From Numida meleagris (Eukaryota > Chordata > Aves > Galliformes > Numididae), in NCBI RefSeq assembly GCF_002078875.1, contig NC_034419.1:19717516-19781515 (forward strand): a stretch of 64,000 bases of DNA. The letters are read 5' to 3'. This document shows positions 25,101-40,100 of the stretch, one piece after another. The translations under genes and the position numbers were made by a program. A model generated the notes under the pieces. That model saw only the letters and a list, made by a program, of their open reading frames with translations, was not told where the DNA came from and searched no databases. Each line of letters begins with the position of its first letter. The first letter of the stretch is position 1.

Positions 25101-28100
25101 GCTGCAGCACAGGCAATGGACCAGCATGTGGCACGTGCCTTCTGGCATCTGAAGGGAAACTGTATGCAGTGCAACTACAATGAGATGGCTGCACTGAAGG
25201 GAGGAGAGAGCGGGTACCCAGCAGAACAAGGCAACAGAGTCCTGGTCCATACCTAACACTGGATTAAGTGAATACCAAAATCAGCTCTTCTCAATATTTC
25301 CATTAAGAAAACCATGATTCCTGAACTCCACCTAGAGACATGTCGTACTGATGGCAGCACACACATTGCTGGCAGCATCTCCATTACCCAATGTCAAAAG
25401 CTTCTTCCAACTACGGTGACAGCAAACTGCCCAGATCTGATGAAGAAGGCAAGAACGCAGTTCCCTATCTTAATTATTCCTCTCCCCAGCTCTCAAGAGG
25501 TGATGTATTAGCCTGATGTTACAGATACCAAGACGCAGAGTACACAGATCTATCAAAATGAAACATGGAATGTAAATAAAAAACATTCTTTCTTACTGTC
25601 CTCTGTCTTCACTGTTGTCTGAAGCACTTCATCTCTGCATTTCCAACATAGCTGTGCCTAAGAGCCACCTGTGCATCGCTTCCATTATGGAAACTGATGA
25701 ATGCAGCAAGTACACATCCCAGTATAGGAGATCCAGGTCTTCCCAGAGGAATATAACAAGTATATTAAACAAATGTGATTAGACATATATGCTTCCAACA
25801 CAACAGCAACAGGATACAATTTCTCAAGGTCTTCTGCAGATAAGAAACCTCAGGCCAACATCCATCTATGGCAAAGGCATAACATCAGCACCCTGTATTT
25901 CTGGGTGGTTTTTTTTTGTTTTTTTTTCTTTCCCCAAAATGCTGGAGTCACAACACAAGGGAAAGCTAATTGCAACAACTTGAAAAGAATTATCTTCTAT
26001 TTGCATCAGAGATCGGTCTCTAAGTCCTTACTGTTTCCTCTTCAATATTTAATAAACGTGGGGGAAATACAGCTCACTGTTAACTGAGGCTTGTGACACA
26101 GCAGCACCTGGCTACAAGGCTAACCGAGACCAAAGAAAACTACCTATTCCTTTCTGAAGGTCACTGACTCCATGGGAAGCTGTTTGCTCTTGCTTTTTCA
26201 CCTGAAGTAAAATTTGAATCTGCAGTTTGTTTGCTACTTCCTGACAATACATTCTGCACAGTCAGAACAGCAAAAAATCATATTTAAAAAGCTGCCAGTT
26301 CAACACCTCCCTGATACCAGGCTGCATGCACCAGCCTCTTTTGTCATCGTTCACTGCATTACACACACCAAACCCCAAAACAAGAAAACCCAGAGCACTC
26401 CAAGATGCAGCACCACATTTGATCTTTATGGATTGCAGCACTCAGACAGAAGCCTTCTTCATGCTTCCCAGCTTCTGAAGTGAAGAAAAGTTATATAAAA
26501 ACAACCACAGTAAATTTAACAACAGTGCCTGGAGGAAAATGCAGCATTTCCAAGGCTAATGCTACAAAACGAGGTCAAGTTCTTCTGGAGATCTGAACAG
26601 AACAGCCAAATAAGATGTCTGACGCTGTTCTAAGGATGCCCCATGCTCCTCTTACCTTTGCCGGCTCACAGAAGTCCCTCTGGCAGCACACGGAGGTGCA
26701 GCAGCACCACATCAACATCCCCGTGTTGCCCCCCGCTGCCCAGCTGCTGCCAGCCCCGCTCCATGCGTCTGCGAGGCTGGGAGGGCCCTGGGCATTGCCC
26801 CGCGTCAGGCATCACTGCCTGCCGAGCCGCTGCGCTGCTGCTGCAAATTGTCATGCTCAAGCTGTGAACCTCTTCTTCTGCTCGAGTATTTGCTTTAGAG
26901 GCACAGAAGGGCCGGGTCTGCTGGATTTAAAGCTACAGGGCTTTCCATTCCACGTTCAACACACGGCACTATTTTAAAACTGCACATTTGAGCCAATGAA
27001 TTGGCAGCATAACAGACAGACAAATAAGCAGCAAATCAACAGAATCAGGATGACACATGTTTCTCAGCGCACACAGAGCAGTTCACTTCCTAGCAAGATT
27101 TCAGCAGAATTAAAAACAGATTCAAAAATGCACAGGAGGACACAATCCAGCTATAAACCACATGTTCTATTTATATCACCAGGGAAACACTGCTATTTGA
27201 AAATCACTAAATAAAAATTTCAAAAGATTTATGCGATCTTCTGAGAGGCAGGAACTCTAAGAAAATAGTTGTCATACAAGGGATCAAGTACAAAACAGAG
27301 ACAGCAACAGCATTGTAACCTCAGCTACCCTTGGTGCAAGAAGAAACTGCACTGACTCCATGTCAAAGGAAAGGTTCCTTGCTGTGCTATTCAAAAGCTG
27401 TGAAGCGAAGGCGCATCGCCTGTCTGTAACCACCTGAACTCTGACCCTCACCAGCAGTTGCCACTGTGTCCTGCTCCTTCAGACTCATTTTTGAAAAGCC
27501 ATCCTCACCTCCTGGCTTCTCCTCCCCTCGCTCTTCTCTGCTGTCTCATTAACATTTCCTGTTTGTAGCAAATATTACTATTACTCGCCCAGGACAGAGA
27601 TGGATGGTCTCAAAGGTAAGCTATATATAATCTAAGTTTGACATCTTCATAACCATTAATTCAGCGTACCTCCCTATGCAGCATGCTTTCAGGGTTTCAG
27701 GAACCAACAAAACCAGAATGCAAATTTACTTTACTGCCAGTTTAGGTACAGGACACTATTTTCCTTTTGGCTTTTTGTCTGCCCCTTTGAGCCAGGCAAT
27801 AAAGACTCTCACAGACATTACTGCGGTTGGGTTTGGGTTCTTTTTACCATTCTCTTAACTTGCAGGGAGACACAGGTAATACACAAGTATAACCCCATAC
27901 TGCCTTCTAAAGTCCAGTCTCTTCTGACATGATCAAATTCTGCATTGAAATGTTAATTCACAGGGTATGAATTAGTATCAGCAGTACAAGTGAGGAGAAA
28001 AACGTTGGACTGACTCGAAACACAGGCAGGGTGGAAGAAAATATTCTTAACAGCATAATTCAGTTTTTATTGGGGCCAGAATTAGAGGAAAGCAGCTAAA

Positions 28101-31100
28101 AAAACATCCTCGTGAACTATACTGGTATCTCAGATGACATTTCTGGAAAAGCATTATGATGGAAAAGCATGTATGTTTTGAAGGGCACTTAGAACACAAA
28201 TGGAAAATAAAAACATCACATGGAGCAAGAGCAATATGAAGTCTGATCTACGCAGAATATAAAACACGTTGATGTGGAGATACCAGAAATTATTTACACA
28301 AAAGCATTTTGTGGAGATTTCTGTCAGGTTAGAGAATAGGACATGAAGAGTGAAGAATGAAGGAAAAGGAACAAGCAAGTTGGCAACCAGTACGTACGTA
28401 GTGAATTCTGTGACCAGGCTGCATGTAGCCACCAAACTGTAACACGTGGAACGGGTCTTTGGTATAGATTTGGGTTCTGCAGTAGAGTTTACAATCATTT
28501 TGCCAAACATGAACAGGCGGCAACAACAAGTATCAGCACTGCTGCATCAGTAAATACCTCCTCCTAACCCCATTCTGCAATTCATTGCTACCACATGTGC
28601 TGTCTCATAATCATGCCCTGTTCAGCACATCTGCATGTTGGGTAGAGTCCCTTTTTTAAGGGACTGTTTCATGTTCACGTGGTAGATATCACTCTAGATG
28701 AACACCTATACTGAGAAACCTTCAGATTTCTTTTATGTGTTAATGATAGAGGATCCCATCTAAGAGATGTGAAAGGGAAGAGAGGTGGAACACTTTGTGC
28801 ACAAAGAATGTCATTAGCCTTACTTAGGAAGCAATTTATGTTAGCTAAAATCGACTTTAATTCACAGGAATTCTACTACTATTTAGGTAGATCATTTCAT
28901 GATGTAAAGCAACACACAGACTTAAGAAAACACATGTAAATGAGCTCATTTTTTTATTTAATATGATTGGACAGTCTTTGCAAGTTTTACAGAGCAATAA
29001 AAACAAACAAAAAAATCAACCTACCAGGCTGAGCATCACCTGGAGGGATGGGGGAGAGGCACACCAGCTTTGAGGTGGCTGGCTTAAAATTTTCATAGAT
29101 TAGATGCTCATATGACCCTTGTAACAAGACAAGAGCTCTTTCCAAGACTGAAACAGAGAATTTTAGGGAAAAAATAACGTAGATCCACATATCTGGTGAA
29201 ATGCAAATGTCAAACAATGCGGAAATCAAACAATGCAAAACTTCAGGTAAGAGAGCAAGAAAACAGTGGAAAATTTGAAAGCTGATTTGCAATCATACCA
29301 TTCCTGTGCTGTCCCCTAAGCCAGTGCTCAGACTGTGAAGAAAACGTGACGTCCGCTCCCCAGCAGTCCAGAGTACCTCACATATGTGAAGTATCTCTGA
29401 ATACCTGAGGTGCCCATTGCACTGACAGCAGAAGCAGCCTCAGCAAGTTCCTCACAGCAAAAATTTAAAAGCTACGTCAGTGAGACTGGGAAAATGAGGT
29501 CACAGCAACAGTTGCAGGGAACAAAAAAGCCTTGAACCAGCAGCAGAGTCTACAGAGGCAGAACACAATTACCAGAAAGAAACTAGGCCAGCACCATAGT
29601 GAGACATCCTTAATTCGGCTCCAGGTGCTCAGCAGACACCAGCAGCAGGGAGCTCACGATGGTCTCACTGCAAAGCCAGCACCAGGCTCCTGGGGCACAG
29701 CATTGAGTGCAGCCAGTGCTGCTGCCTGCCCGCAGTGCAGGGGTTCCTTATCTGGTGTGCCTTTCTGGGGCTGCACCAACACTGCTGCTGCAGGCCACAG
29801 ATATCCAGAAACTTTCAGGGGCAGAGGAAAGACAGAACGAACCTGCTCGCGGCTGAAGCCAACAACTACAGAACGTGCAGCTGAGTGCCAGTGCTGTAGA
29901 TGCATCATCAGTGGTGCTGAGCAGTATTGCAAGAGATCTTAGGGCCACAGTACTGTGGGCGAGTTTAAGAGAAAAAAATCTGATTCACAGTTTGCTAATT
30001 TATTACAGACACAATATATATACGCTACATTGCATGTATATTGCATATATATATGTATATATATGTATGCAATGCCACAAAATTTGCCTTTGTTATCTAG
30101 AGCTTTATATAGCCAGTAAAGAGTTAATAGCCAAATACTACTCCTGAATTAACAATCTCAGTGATATGAAACATGTTGTGTAAGGCTTTCTGGTTAACTA
30201 CGAGATGATTAGTAAGTTCCTGCACTCTGCAAGATGCAGATGTCTTGGCTTGATCCACAATAACCACAGAACTGAAAGCCAACAGCCTACTGTGCGCTCA
30301 CTGCCCAAGGCACAAGGGCTAATGTCACCTTGCCATACTTGTTAGCATATACAAATTTACAAAATCGTGTGTGATTTTAAAAGCAACAGTAACCTGATGG
30401 TATAAGGTACTGCCTGTGTCAGAAGCACTTTAAGACAATGGATTATTTAACCTTTTAATTTCAGATCCTAGGCTACAAAGTCACTGAACAGAACTGCTGA
30501 ACACCTCCTCTGGTAACAACAACTGGGATAAAGTTAGTACTGACTTTATCTGCGTTCTCTTGATTTAATTATTTCATTCAGACTGTGGTCTCTACAGGAC
30601 TTGATCTTCTTCTTGTTATTTGCAGCTTCTTGCCTCAGTTTTAATCATCTGAAGATAAACAGTCCATCACTTCCTCATACGCTCTTCCAAAAGGCATTGC
30701 AATGTTTCTATAAGCACTTTCTAAAAAAAATTTAAGAAGAAAGGCAGAGGATAGTCCAAAGATACCACATCGGTAGTGCTGGTGTTTAGTGCAACAGTTT
30801 TGGTTATAATACTGTAAACATTTCCACACAGCACACCATACTGAATTTCCAGGATGAGCCCAGGCCGAGCTGTGCTCATGTCGCTGACATATGAAGTCCT
30901 GCCCAACCATAACCCGCAGCCAGTGTTGTTGTTAGCCAGCAGATGGCTCCAATAACTGGTTTAGAGATTAAACTTGAGTATGAGGATGCACTCTATCCTT
31001 TAGGAAACTGGCAGCACTACGGACATTTTTACAAGGAATACTGATTACCACTGCATCAGATGAACTTTCCCCACAGTAACGGTGGCAGAACTCACACTGC

Positions 31101-34100
31101 TGCCTGCCACATTGCTACCAGACCAGATTTGCACATACACTTACAAAGAAGAAATCCAAGATTGCTGTCTGCACACAAACCCAGAACTAACAGGCAGAAG
31201 ACTCACAGGCTGTGGTTACCTCATGGACGCCTAGGATGCACTCCGCTTCTCACCATGAGGGAAAACAAAGTTCTGGCCCAGCAAGCCTGTGGCCTGTAGT
31301 GCAAGGGGCCACGCTGCGGGCCTGCAGAGAGGGCTCTGGGTGCGAAGGGCTCAGCTCCTCTCAGGTATGGCTGTAAGATCCAAATGAGCACATTTCACGA
31401 TGTTCTGACACTGTGGGTTTCTCAGCTACTACTGTGTTTTTCTCCTGTGATCTTATGGTTGCGACAGCTAACAGCACTCCTCCCTGGGCGGTCGCCAGCA
31501 TGGTGTTCACAGCCTGCCCCTGAGGTCCCACCAGGAAGACCCTCATGTTACCCTTGGGTGCTCTGCAGTAGAGTGGTGCATGCGGTGATGCTCTGGGTGA
31601 TCTGAGGCAGCCCCTGACCCTGCAGATCACCCCAACTGCCACAGAACCTTCTGGAGCATGCCCAAGGACAGCTCAGGTGACCCTGTCAGGTTGGGACCCA
31701 CCAGGTGGCTGCCAGCACTTCCACCTCAGCATCACCAGCCCACAGGTGGAATAACCCTGGAGCAGAACAAATCTGGAAGTGACATCGTTAAGTGACAAGT
31801 TTTTGTACAGGAAAATAAATAACCATTTCCCTTCAGGATATTCTGTAGAATCTCCTCATCTTTGCAGCTGTCCTGGACAGCGGCTCTAGGAAGCCACTGG
31901 GTCTTGCTGTCTCTCTGCTCATCGGAAAGCAGAGGATCTCTTCATAAGAAGTCTGTAACCTACAGATGAGTAACAGCACAACGGGTGTTTCTAGAACTGC
32001 TGTAAACCCTGGCCGTCAGCTCACCACTGTGGCCGCCTGCTAGGTCCCATGCCCCACTGAGCATGGTGCACCCTGCCCTCACCTCCTGCTGTCCTTGCAG
32101 GCTGTCACTGCCAATGGAGGAAAGCTGAGCATATGCTGATCCTCACCTGCAATCAGTTCCAAACTTTGGGGCACTTTCTGCCCATGCTGGTGAACGCAAA
32201 GGGAAGTGGGAAGATGCACTTAACTCCTGAATTACTATTTAAGCAGACCAACTGTCTTCATTGGCTCTCAAGAGCTAACAGATCAGGCAGGCAGTTGCTG
32301 GCATCCACTGTAATTTTTCAGCATAATACGCTATCTTAGCTCTGATTCAGAGTTTAAAAACACCAACACTGTGAATTGCTCCTCTGCCTCACAGAGAGAG
32401 AAGGACAGGTGGGAAGGAGGGACAGAAAGTCAAGGCACAAAGAGCACCAGGCTCACAACAGGGGTCTCAAATCAGAAGTGAAGATCATCCAGCTCTGCAG
32501 ATGCCAGAGAACACTCCCCCCCTGCCCAAAGAACAAGCCCGGAGCACAGAGAAAGGCACTAGAGAACTTGCAATGCCCAGTTAAAGCTCAGCCTGTCCGG
32601 GAAGAAACTGAGCCCTCCCCTCCCCGCAAGAGCTTGGCTAATGCTGTGGAGAGGACTGCAGGTCTGGATGCGCATATGATACCTCAGATCCTCTTTCACA
32701 GCTCTTAAGTGCTATTTATTTATTTAAAGTCTACAGAATTTTCTTTTCCTAACATGGTACAAAGCAAAAAAAAAGACTGTCAGCACACCATGTAACACCA
32801 CTATGGGTCAGAAGAAATCACAGTCAAGGCAAAATGCCCAGTCTGTGTAAAGGATTAAGTTTACCAGTAAAGCTGCAACCTAAAAATGGGTAATTTCCAA
32901 GTAGTCTCGGTGTTTCATTTTTCAGTGCTGCTGGCACGTATATCATCATAGAGTCTAACGTAATCCTATCCTTTTAGTGCCAAGCTTTCCCCAGTAACAA
33001 CATGGAAACGCAAGCAGCTGTAGTTCAAATTGCTTTCATTTCCTTTTAACCACATTGTAGATTTCAGCTATGTTGGATATCTACGTACTAAAATGATTAT
33101 TTCTGGTTATCACACCGTTAACAATTTTTGAATGCGCAAAAAATTTCCTTTTCACACCTTCTTATTAATAAAAGATTAGGAAACAAACAAACAAACCAAA
33201 AACACCTTCTCAGCGTTCACTAAGCGTCTTGCTGGTTAAGCTTTTAGCATTCAAGGCACCACTTCCGTCAAAGTGTCAATAAAGAACCCAGCTGACACAT
33301 TTAGCTGCTGCATGTTAGTCACAGTATTTGAAAACATGAGTTGTCTCAGTCACTGCAATGGCAAGGCAAGATGCACGTGCCAAAACCTGCAGTCTGTAGA
33401 CCAACACTGAGGACGATGCCCGTTGTTCTCAGCTTGCAATGAACTTAACATAAGCACACGACACGATGAGGACTACATCTTGTCTAACATAGGATAAATT
33501 GTTAACTCAAGGTCTACATTCATTAAAATGGCTTGGGCACATTTAATTCGATAGTTCTCCTCTCAGTTCACAAGTGAAAGAACATCACAATTCGTTTCAT
33601 GATTTCTAAAGGAGCTTCATTTTCCAGAGTCCTTTTCAACTGTATTTCCTCTGGAAAGCAGCACACTGTTTCTTCTTGGTGGTCTTGGCTTGTTTATTTC
33701 TGAATGCTCTTCTGCCATGACAGCAGACCAAAGTCAAGGTACAAGGGAAAATATGAAGATGCAGAGATATTTGGAATTTGCAAAACCTCTACAAAAATCC
33801 TAACGATAGAAAAGCCAATGAAATTCAGCACACAAAATCAGCAAGTCTGTCTTTTAGATCTGCGTAATGCAATGTATTAAGTGAACTCTTGACGGGTTAC
33901 AGAGTCAGAAGGAATATCACAACATACTGAGTGTGAAGAAAGCAGAGCCCCATAAGCCATGAATAAGATGCAAATACATCGAACAGAAAGCTCCTTTATT
34001 CCAGAACACAAAACCAAGACGTGAATGCAAACTGTGAACAGGGTCACTGATTGCATGGATTAATTGAAACAAAAGAAAATGTTGTTGCTCTTGCAGGTTT

Positions 34101-37100
34101 CAGAGAGAGTATTGAATAAAATGTGGACTGCGTCTCTGTCCATGCTCTGGGTTCATAATGTGCAAGAAGCTGCCAATGTCAGCAACTGGCACACAATGAT
34201 CCCTATTTAATCCTTTATTTAAAAAACAGAATAATAATTTGAATGATTTCATTGATTGATCCAGGAGTCACGAGCTCTGATAAACTTTGCTCGTGGTAAT
34301 TCTATCCAGAAGCTTATGAAACTACATCATTCCGGATACGTTCAAGCTTAATTCAATGACAGAAAGTAGGAAATTCTATCCCTTCCCATAGAGTACAAAA
34401 GCATAGAATCATAGAATGGCCTGGGTTGAAAAGGACCTCCAAGATCATCCAGTTTCAACCCCTCTGCTGAGTGCAGGGTTGCCACCCGCTAGACCAGGCT
34501 GCCCAGAGCCACGTCCAGCCTGGCCTTGAACACCTCCAGGGATGGGGCATCCACAACCTCCCTGGGCAACCTGTTCCGGTGCGTCACCACCCTCTGTGTG
34601 AAAAACTTCCTCCTAATATCTAACCTAAATCTCCCCTGTCTCAACTTAAAACCATTCCCCCTTGTCCTATCGCTATCTACCCTCACAAACAATCGATCCC
34701 TCTCCTGTTTATATGCTCCCTTCAAGTATTGGAAGGCCACAATGAGGTCTCCCCGGAGCCTTCTCTTCTCCAAACTAAACAAGCCCAGTTCCCTCAACCT
34801 TTTCTCATAGGAGAGGTGCTCCAGCCCTCTGATCATCTTGGTCGCCCTCCTCTGAACTCTTTCCAAGAGCTCCACGTCCTTCTTGTGCTAGGGGCCTCAC
34901 AAGAGCCGAGTAGAGGGGGACCACCACCTCCCTCTCCCTGCTGACCACTCCTCTTTTAATGCAGCCCAGAACACAGTTGGCCCTCCGGGCTGCCAGCGCA
35001 CACTGCTGGCTCATGTCCAGCTTCTCGTCCACCAGGACCCCCAAGTCCCTCTCTGCAGGGCTGCTTTCAAGTACTTCTTCCCCCAGGTTGTATAAATACC
35101 TGGGATTGCCCTGGCCCAAGTGCAGCACCCTGCACTTGGCCTTGTTGAACCTCATTAGGTTCTCATGGACCCACTTGTGCAGCCTGTCCAGGTCCCTCTG
35201 GATGGCTTCCCTTCCTTCCAATGGATCGACTGCACCGCTCAGCTTGGTGTCATCTGCAAACTTGCTGAGGGTACACTCGATTCCATCGTCTATGTCATTG
35301 ATGAAGACATTGAAGAGCACTGGTCCCAAGACTGAGCCTTGGGGGACACCACTCGTGATTGGCCTCCACCCTGACACAGAACCATTTATCACAACCCTTT
35401 GGCTGCAACCAGCCAACCAGTTCTTAACCCACCGAACAGTCCATTTGCAGTCCATTGCATTTTTAACAGTCCAAAAGCAATTGGCTATCACAGAAACTAG
35501 CATCTGCATTTGACTATTTTTAAGTTATTTTTGCCTTCTCCATCAGTCTTCTCCACATGAACATCCCTTTACTTCCCCCAAATAACGATTGGTCTATAGG
35601 CTAGAGCATATACGGCCTTAAATCCAAAGTGATACGTTACCGATGGAGAAGAAACTGCCAAATTAACGGTATCTTTGGAACTGAGTTCTTGATAAAGCTT
35701 GAAGCATTAACTTTTGCAATTCTCTTTAACTTATTTGATTAAAAATATTTCAATACTATGTGCTGCTCAGTGTTTAATCATTAGCTAATCTTTTTTCATT
35801 GGTCTGAATCCCATGTTGCTCCTACTGCTAGCACTGACTTACGGTGTTGCATTTTGCATACAGACACCTAAGAAATATATTATTTATAGGTCTGCCCTTT
35901 TAAACAGCAGCCTTCTTCCAGACACTGTTACCTATCTCGAGAGCACCCTACCTTCACTCTTACAGTCAAAAGTCACAGAGAACATCCCCTGAACCTACTA
36001 AACTGCTTCCTCACTGAGAGGCTTCACCCTCAGCTCAGTTGTGCTCACCAGGAAAGCTCGACCTGTGCTCCTGTTCTCTTTGGAACATCTGCGCTTCTGC
36101 TTGTTTATTAAATCCCAGTTTGGAGTATGAGAATGTATCCTAGGTCTGCCAACCAGCCTCTAGGAAGAAGAGCAGATGAGAATTCCCCAGGAACTCTGGC
36201 TCCCCATTCCTGAGCCCCGTTCCCACTGGCCCAAGTCCTTCTCCAGTGAGCATCCTGTTCTGCCTCCCGATGCTCCAGCTATAGTCTTCAGATGCTCAGG
36301 ATTAATTTCTGCTCTTTTTTCCTCAATTTTCAGCCTCCCATTGTGAGGATGTACTAATTTATCAGGAGATTTCTATTGCTTTGGAACTTTCCCCTTCCCC
36401 TGCTGCCCTCTCATTGTTTTAAAATTGTTAGGGTGGTTCTTTTTCGTTTGCTTGTATTTTTAAGAAAATGATTTAATTTCCATTTGGGTTATGGTCTTAA
36501 GACTGTTTCACAGGAAAGGAAATCTGACTGGCAATGACATTGCTCAGGATATGACTGTAGTTCTGTAAGAAATGAGCTTCTCTTTGTCCTGTTCTAACGG
36601 CCATCTTCCCTGGATAAGGCCAAAGCTTCCCATCGATAACATCCAGCTAGCTTAATAGCCTGGTTAATGTGAGGAAGCTGCAGCACTGTAAATAGCAATG
36701 ACGAATCATGCTGAACAATAAGCCACTGTTCAGGGCTGATTCTTCTTGGTGGCCTTGGTGAAAGTGGAATGTCAAAACAGTATTAAAAATAAAAACAGAT
36801 CCCCAATGTTTTGTTTTACAAAAAAGAAAATCCCACAACTCAATGTTGTGTTTGACAACCAAGATGTAATTCTTCCTTGCAGATGACCTACAAAAAGGGT
36901 TTTTTTTTAAATACGCAGCCCTGTGCTATTTTTTCCATTGACAGTTTATAAAACCACACACATAACATGTCCTTTCTGCTACATAAATTCTTCCCTTTAC
37001 CCCACATTTCCTCATACTGTAGCAATACGAATAGCAGAAATTCTGATCTTTCCCAGCCTTGTTGGAGTAGTACTGAAGAACCGGATAGGTGAAGCATGAC

Positions 37101-40100
37101 ACAACAAAGCTGAATTTTTAAAATCATAATTATTAGTTGTCAAAACTGAGTATGTTCCCACCTCCTCCCCCCCAAGAATAAATAAAATGCTGAAAGTAGA
37201 GAGACTAAAAATAATTTCTCTGTTTAAACAGCTCAGTTGTCACTTATCTTTCGTACTAGTTCTCCAGGCACCTTAGCCTGGCTTTGACAATGCCTCATAT
37301 AAAACTAAAAACTCCCTTCCTGTAAGTTGCAAAAAAGCAAAAATTACACAAACCAAGCTCTTTCCACTTTCAGCTCACTTATGAATTTTTGGAAGCGGGT
37401 CTACATTCAGGGCTACCAACTTAGCAGAACAGAAAAAAATGACCTCCAGTAGAAAGAAAATAACTGAAATGCTTTTAGTATTTTCGCTCTTCTTTGTGCC
37501 AACAATGCAGCTCTGTCCTCCGGGAACGAGGCGCACGCCCAGCACAGATGTCATTCTCCCATGGTCATCCCTGCGAGCTGCCCAGCTCCGCGCCCACGCT
37601 GCAGCCAGGCCTGCCCGGCTGTGACCTCGGGGAATGCACTCAGCCCGGCCCGCGGCCCGCAACGCAAGGCAGGCCCTGGCACCAGCAAAGCCCTCATTCG
37701 GCAGAGTAAGCAGAAAAGAGAAGATGAGCCAGGCGCAGCACCACAGCACAGACGGGCAGGCAAAAATCACTGCTCATGTTTGCCACAACCTGGGGATTTA
37801 TGAAGTTTCTGTAGTCTGAGAGAAGGAAAGCACCATTTTTCTAAAGGAGAACCGATCTGAAATGCATGACTTTGAAGTCAACCAAAATATTTCTTGTGAA
37901 ACCAGGATACGCAGGTAGACTTTCAGAAAAAGTGCATTTCTGTCTTGAAGAATAGGGCTTTTCATGGAACTTAATATTCTGATAAAACACAGTCACTAGA
38001 TGCGAAGGAGATTTTATGCAATGCTAAAAGTTGACCTTAGCCAGGCGTTCCCTCTACCGCTCACACCGCGCACCAAACACTCCAAGCTGCTGGCTGCGTG
38101 CTGTGCTGCCTGCGGGCCGGGGAGCGCCGCAACAGAGCCCGACCTCACAGCTCCCTGCAGGACATCATCACAACCAGGAAAGCTCTGGCCACAGCCTCAC
38201 AGACACGGATTTCTCATCTTAGAGATCTCTTCTAATCACGAAACCATTCAAACTGCAGCTCCCTGGGGACTCTATCTCCCAACACGAAATCTTCACCCAC
38301 ACAGTAAGAACAAATATTCAACAGTACATCAGCAATGCAGTTTTCCTAAGTTTAGTATTGAACCTATGCTAGGAAACAAACATTGCTAACTACAGAACAA
38401 CAGCAAAGGAAAAGATTTAGTTAAAAAAATTTAAGGGACAGAAGGCCTTTAATTTTATCCCTTTGCTGCTGCAATTGGCAGCAGCTAGCAAACTGAATTT
38501 CAAAAAGCAAACTCTAGCAGCAGCAGCTAACAAAGCACCGATCCCAGCCACCCACCCATGACCCTGGTCTCTACCCAGCAATACTCATAGCAGTATCACC
38601 GACACCCGAGGGAGGAGGAAGCCACAGGACGTACTCGTTCGGAGGCAGGTGGTGAGCCCTCCATGCTGGGTGCAAGGCAGGGGAGCATGCAGTGCCAGCC
38701 CAGCACCGAGCATGCTGCGTGCCCGCCTATGTTAGAGAGATGGCCCCAGCCCTGCGAGGCTCTGAGTCCTGCCCTGACAAAGCAGGATCTTGTAACATGA
38801 AGCAGCACTACCCTGGGTGTGCTGGCAGAAGCCTGAATGCATGTTTGAGAAAGCAACAGTAACTGCAGGCAAGAGAGGCATGAATGCGCTGCAGAAGAGT
38901 TACTGAGCCTGCTAAAAATACCTCACCACTGACCCCGTCAGGAACGCCTCCGAAGTGACTTGTTCTCTGGAAAACAGCACAACCCGAAAGGAAAATACAT
39001 CTAGCTTACAATGGTCTTGGAAGTTCACTTTAAAAAAAAATCATGAACAGAAAACCACCTCATATTTCCTCCAAACAGGAAGACTGTAGGGTTGAATGAC
39101 ATATTTGCATTTTTTCTACAACTCCAGGCAAACTGTAGTCTCAAAATCTGCAACCTGCATCACAAAGTTGTTCAGACCACTGTTACAAGGTAAGGAACTA
39201 ACTGCAAACCCATCCAAAATCTACGTGCCCGATGGTAGTGTGGAAGCCTCCTGAGTTCCCTGCTCCCACGAGACCAACGAAACACCTATCACCTCACTGA
39301 TGCAATCTGCACAGTGCTCCTATTACACATAGGATGGCCAGCGAAAAGGAGAAGGAACTGAGCAACTGGCAAGTTGCCTCAAATGCAGGAGCACACAACT
39401 GCCCTCTGCCCTGCCCCTCAGCAAAGCGCTCCAGGAGCACACAGGAGAACTCCTGCTGTCCTGCACAGCCACGTGCAGTCCCAGGGCAGGACAGATCCCA
39501 AGGAACTCTGACAGCACAGATGAGCCCTTGGGGGAAAACAGGTCAAGATGAAGCTTTTATTTTATGTCTGGCATAAGCACAGTTGAGCTTGCCCTGTATG
39601 TTTTGGGAAGCTGCTGGGTAGCAATACAACACGTCCTTCTGGGGAAGGAGAAGAGAGAGAAGTTACCTCCTTACCCCACTGCTCTGCAGTACAGCAGCAA
39701 TGCTTACAGTCACCTTAAGAAGAAAGCTGCTTTTAAGAAATGTTGACTTACTCATCAGGCATGTTTTCACATGGGTTATATCCTGTTGGCTGCTAATCAC
39801 TTTGGTTTTCCGTACATCATTCATTCATATAAGCAGAGGTAGATGTTAAACCTAGGAGATAATCACGTTGTATATTTCCCTTGCCATTTCTCAGGTCATA
39901 AACACGGATAATCTACATTACGATATTCTCTGGACTTGTAATAGTTACTTAGCTAGCAGTTGCCAGAGAATTTTATGACGCCCCTGTTTTAGCAGGAAGT
40001 CTGCTGTATTACAAACCGTTCCGACAACAGCCCATCAGGATTTAGATGCAGACCAAACCAATCTGCCTGCTCTTCCCACCAATCCAACTTCTGCCTTTGC

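Larger units (their letters stand above)
17466..34401 (-). other. TMCC1 large intron, proximal half
   Basis: Mostly unique AT-rich sequence with no supportable coding exon. It includes A16 at 18500-18515, an eroded CR1 at 22.5 kb, GC-richer pockets at 20.2-20.35 and 26.64-26.87 kb, a TA-rich microsatellite at 30.0 kb and a CTCF-like core near 31.70 kb. Confidence 0.7.
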
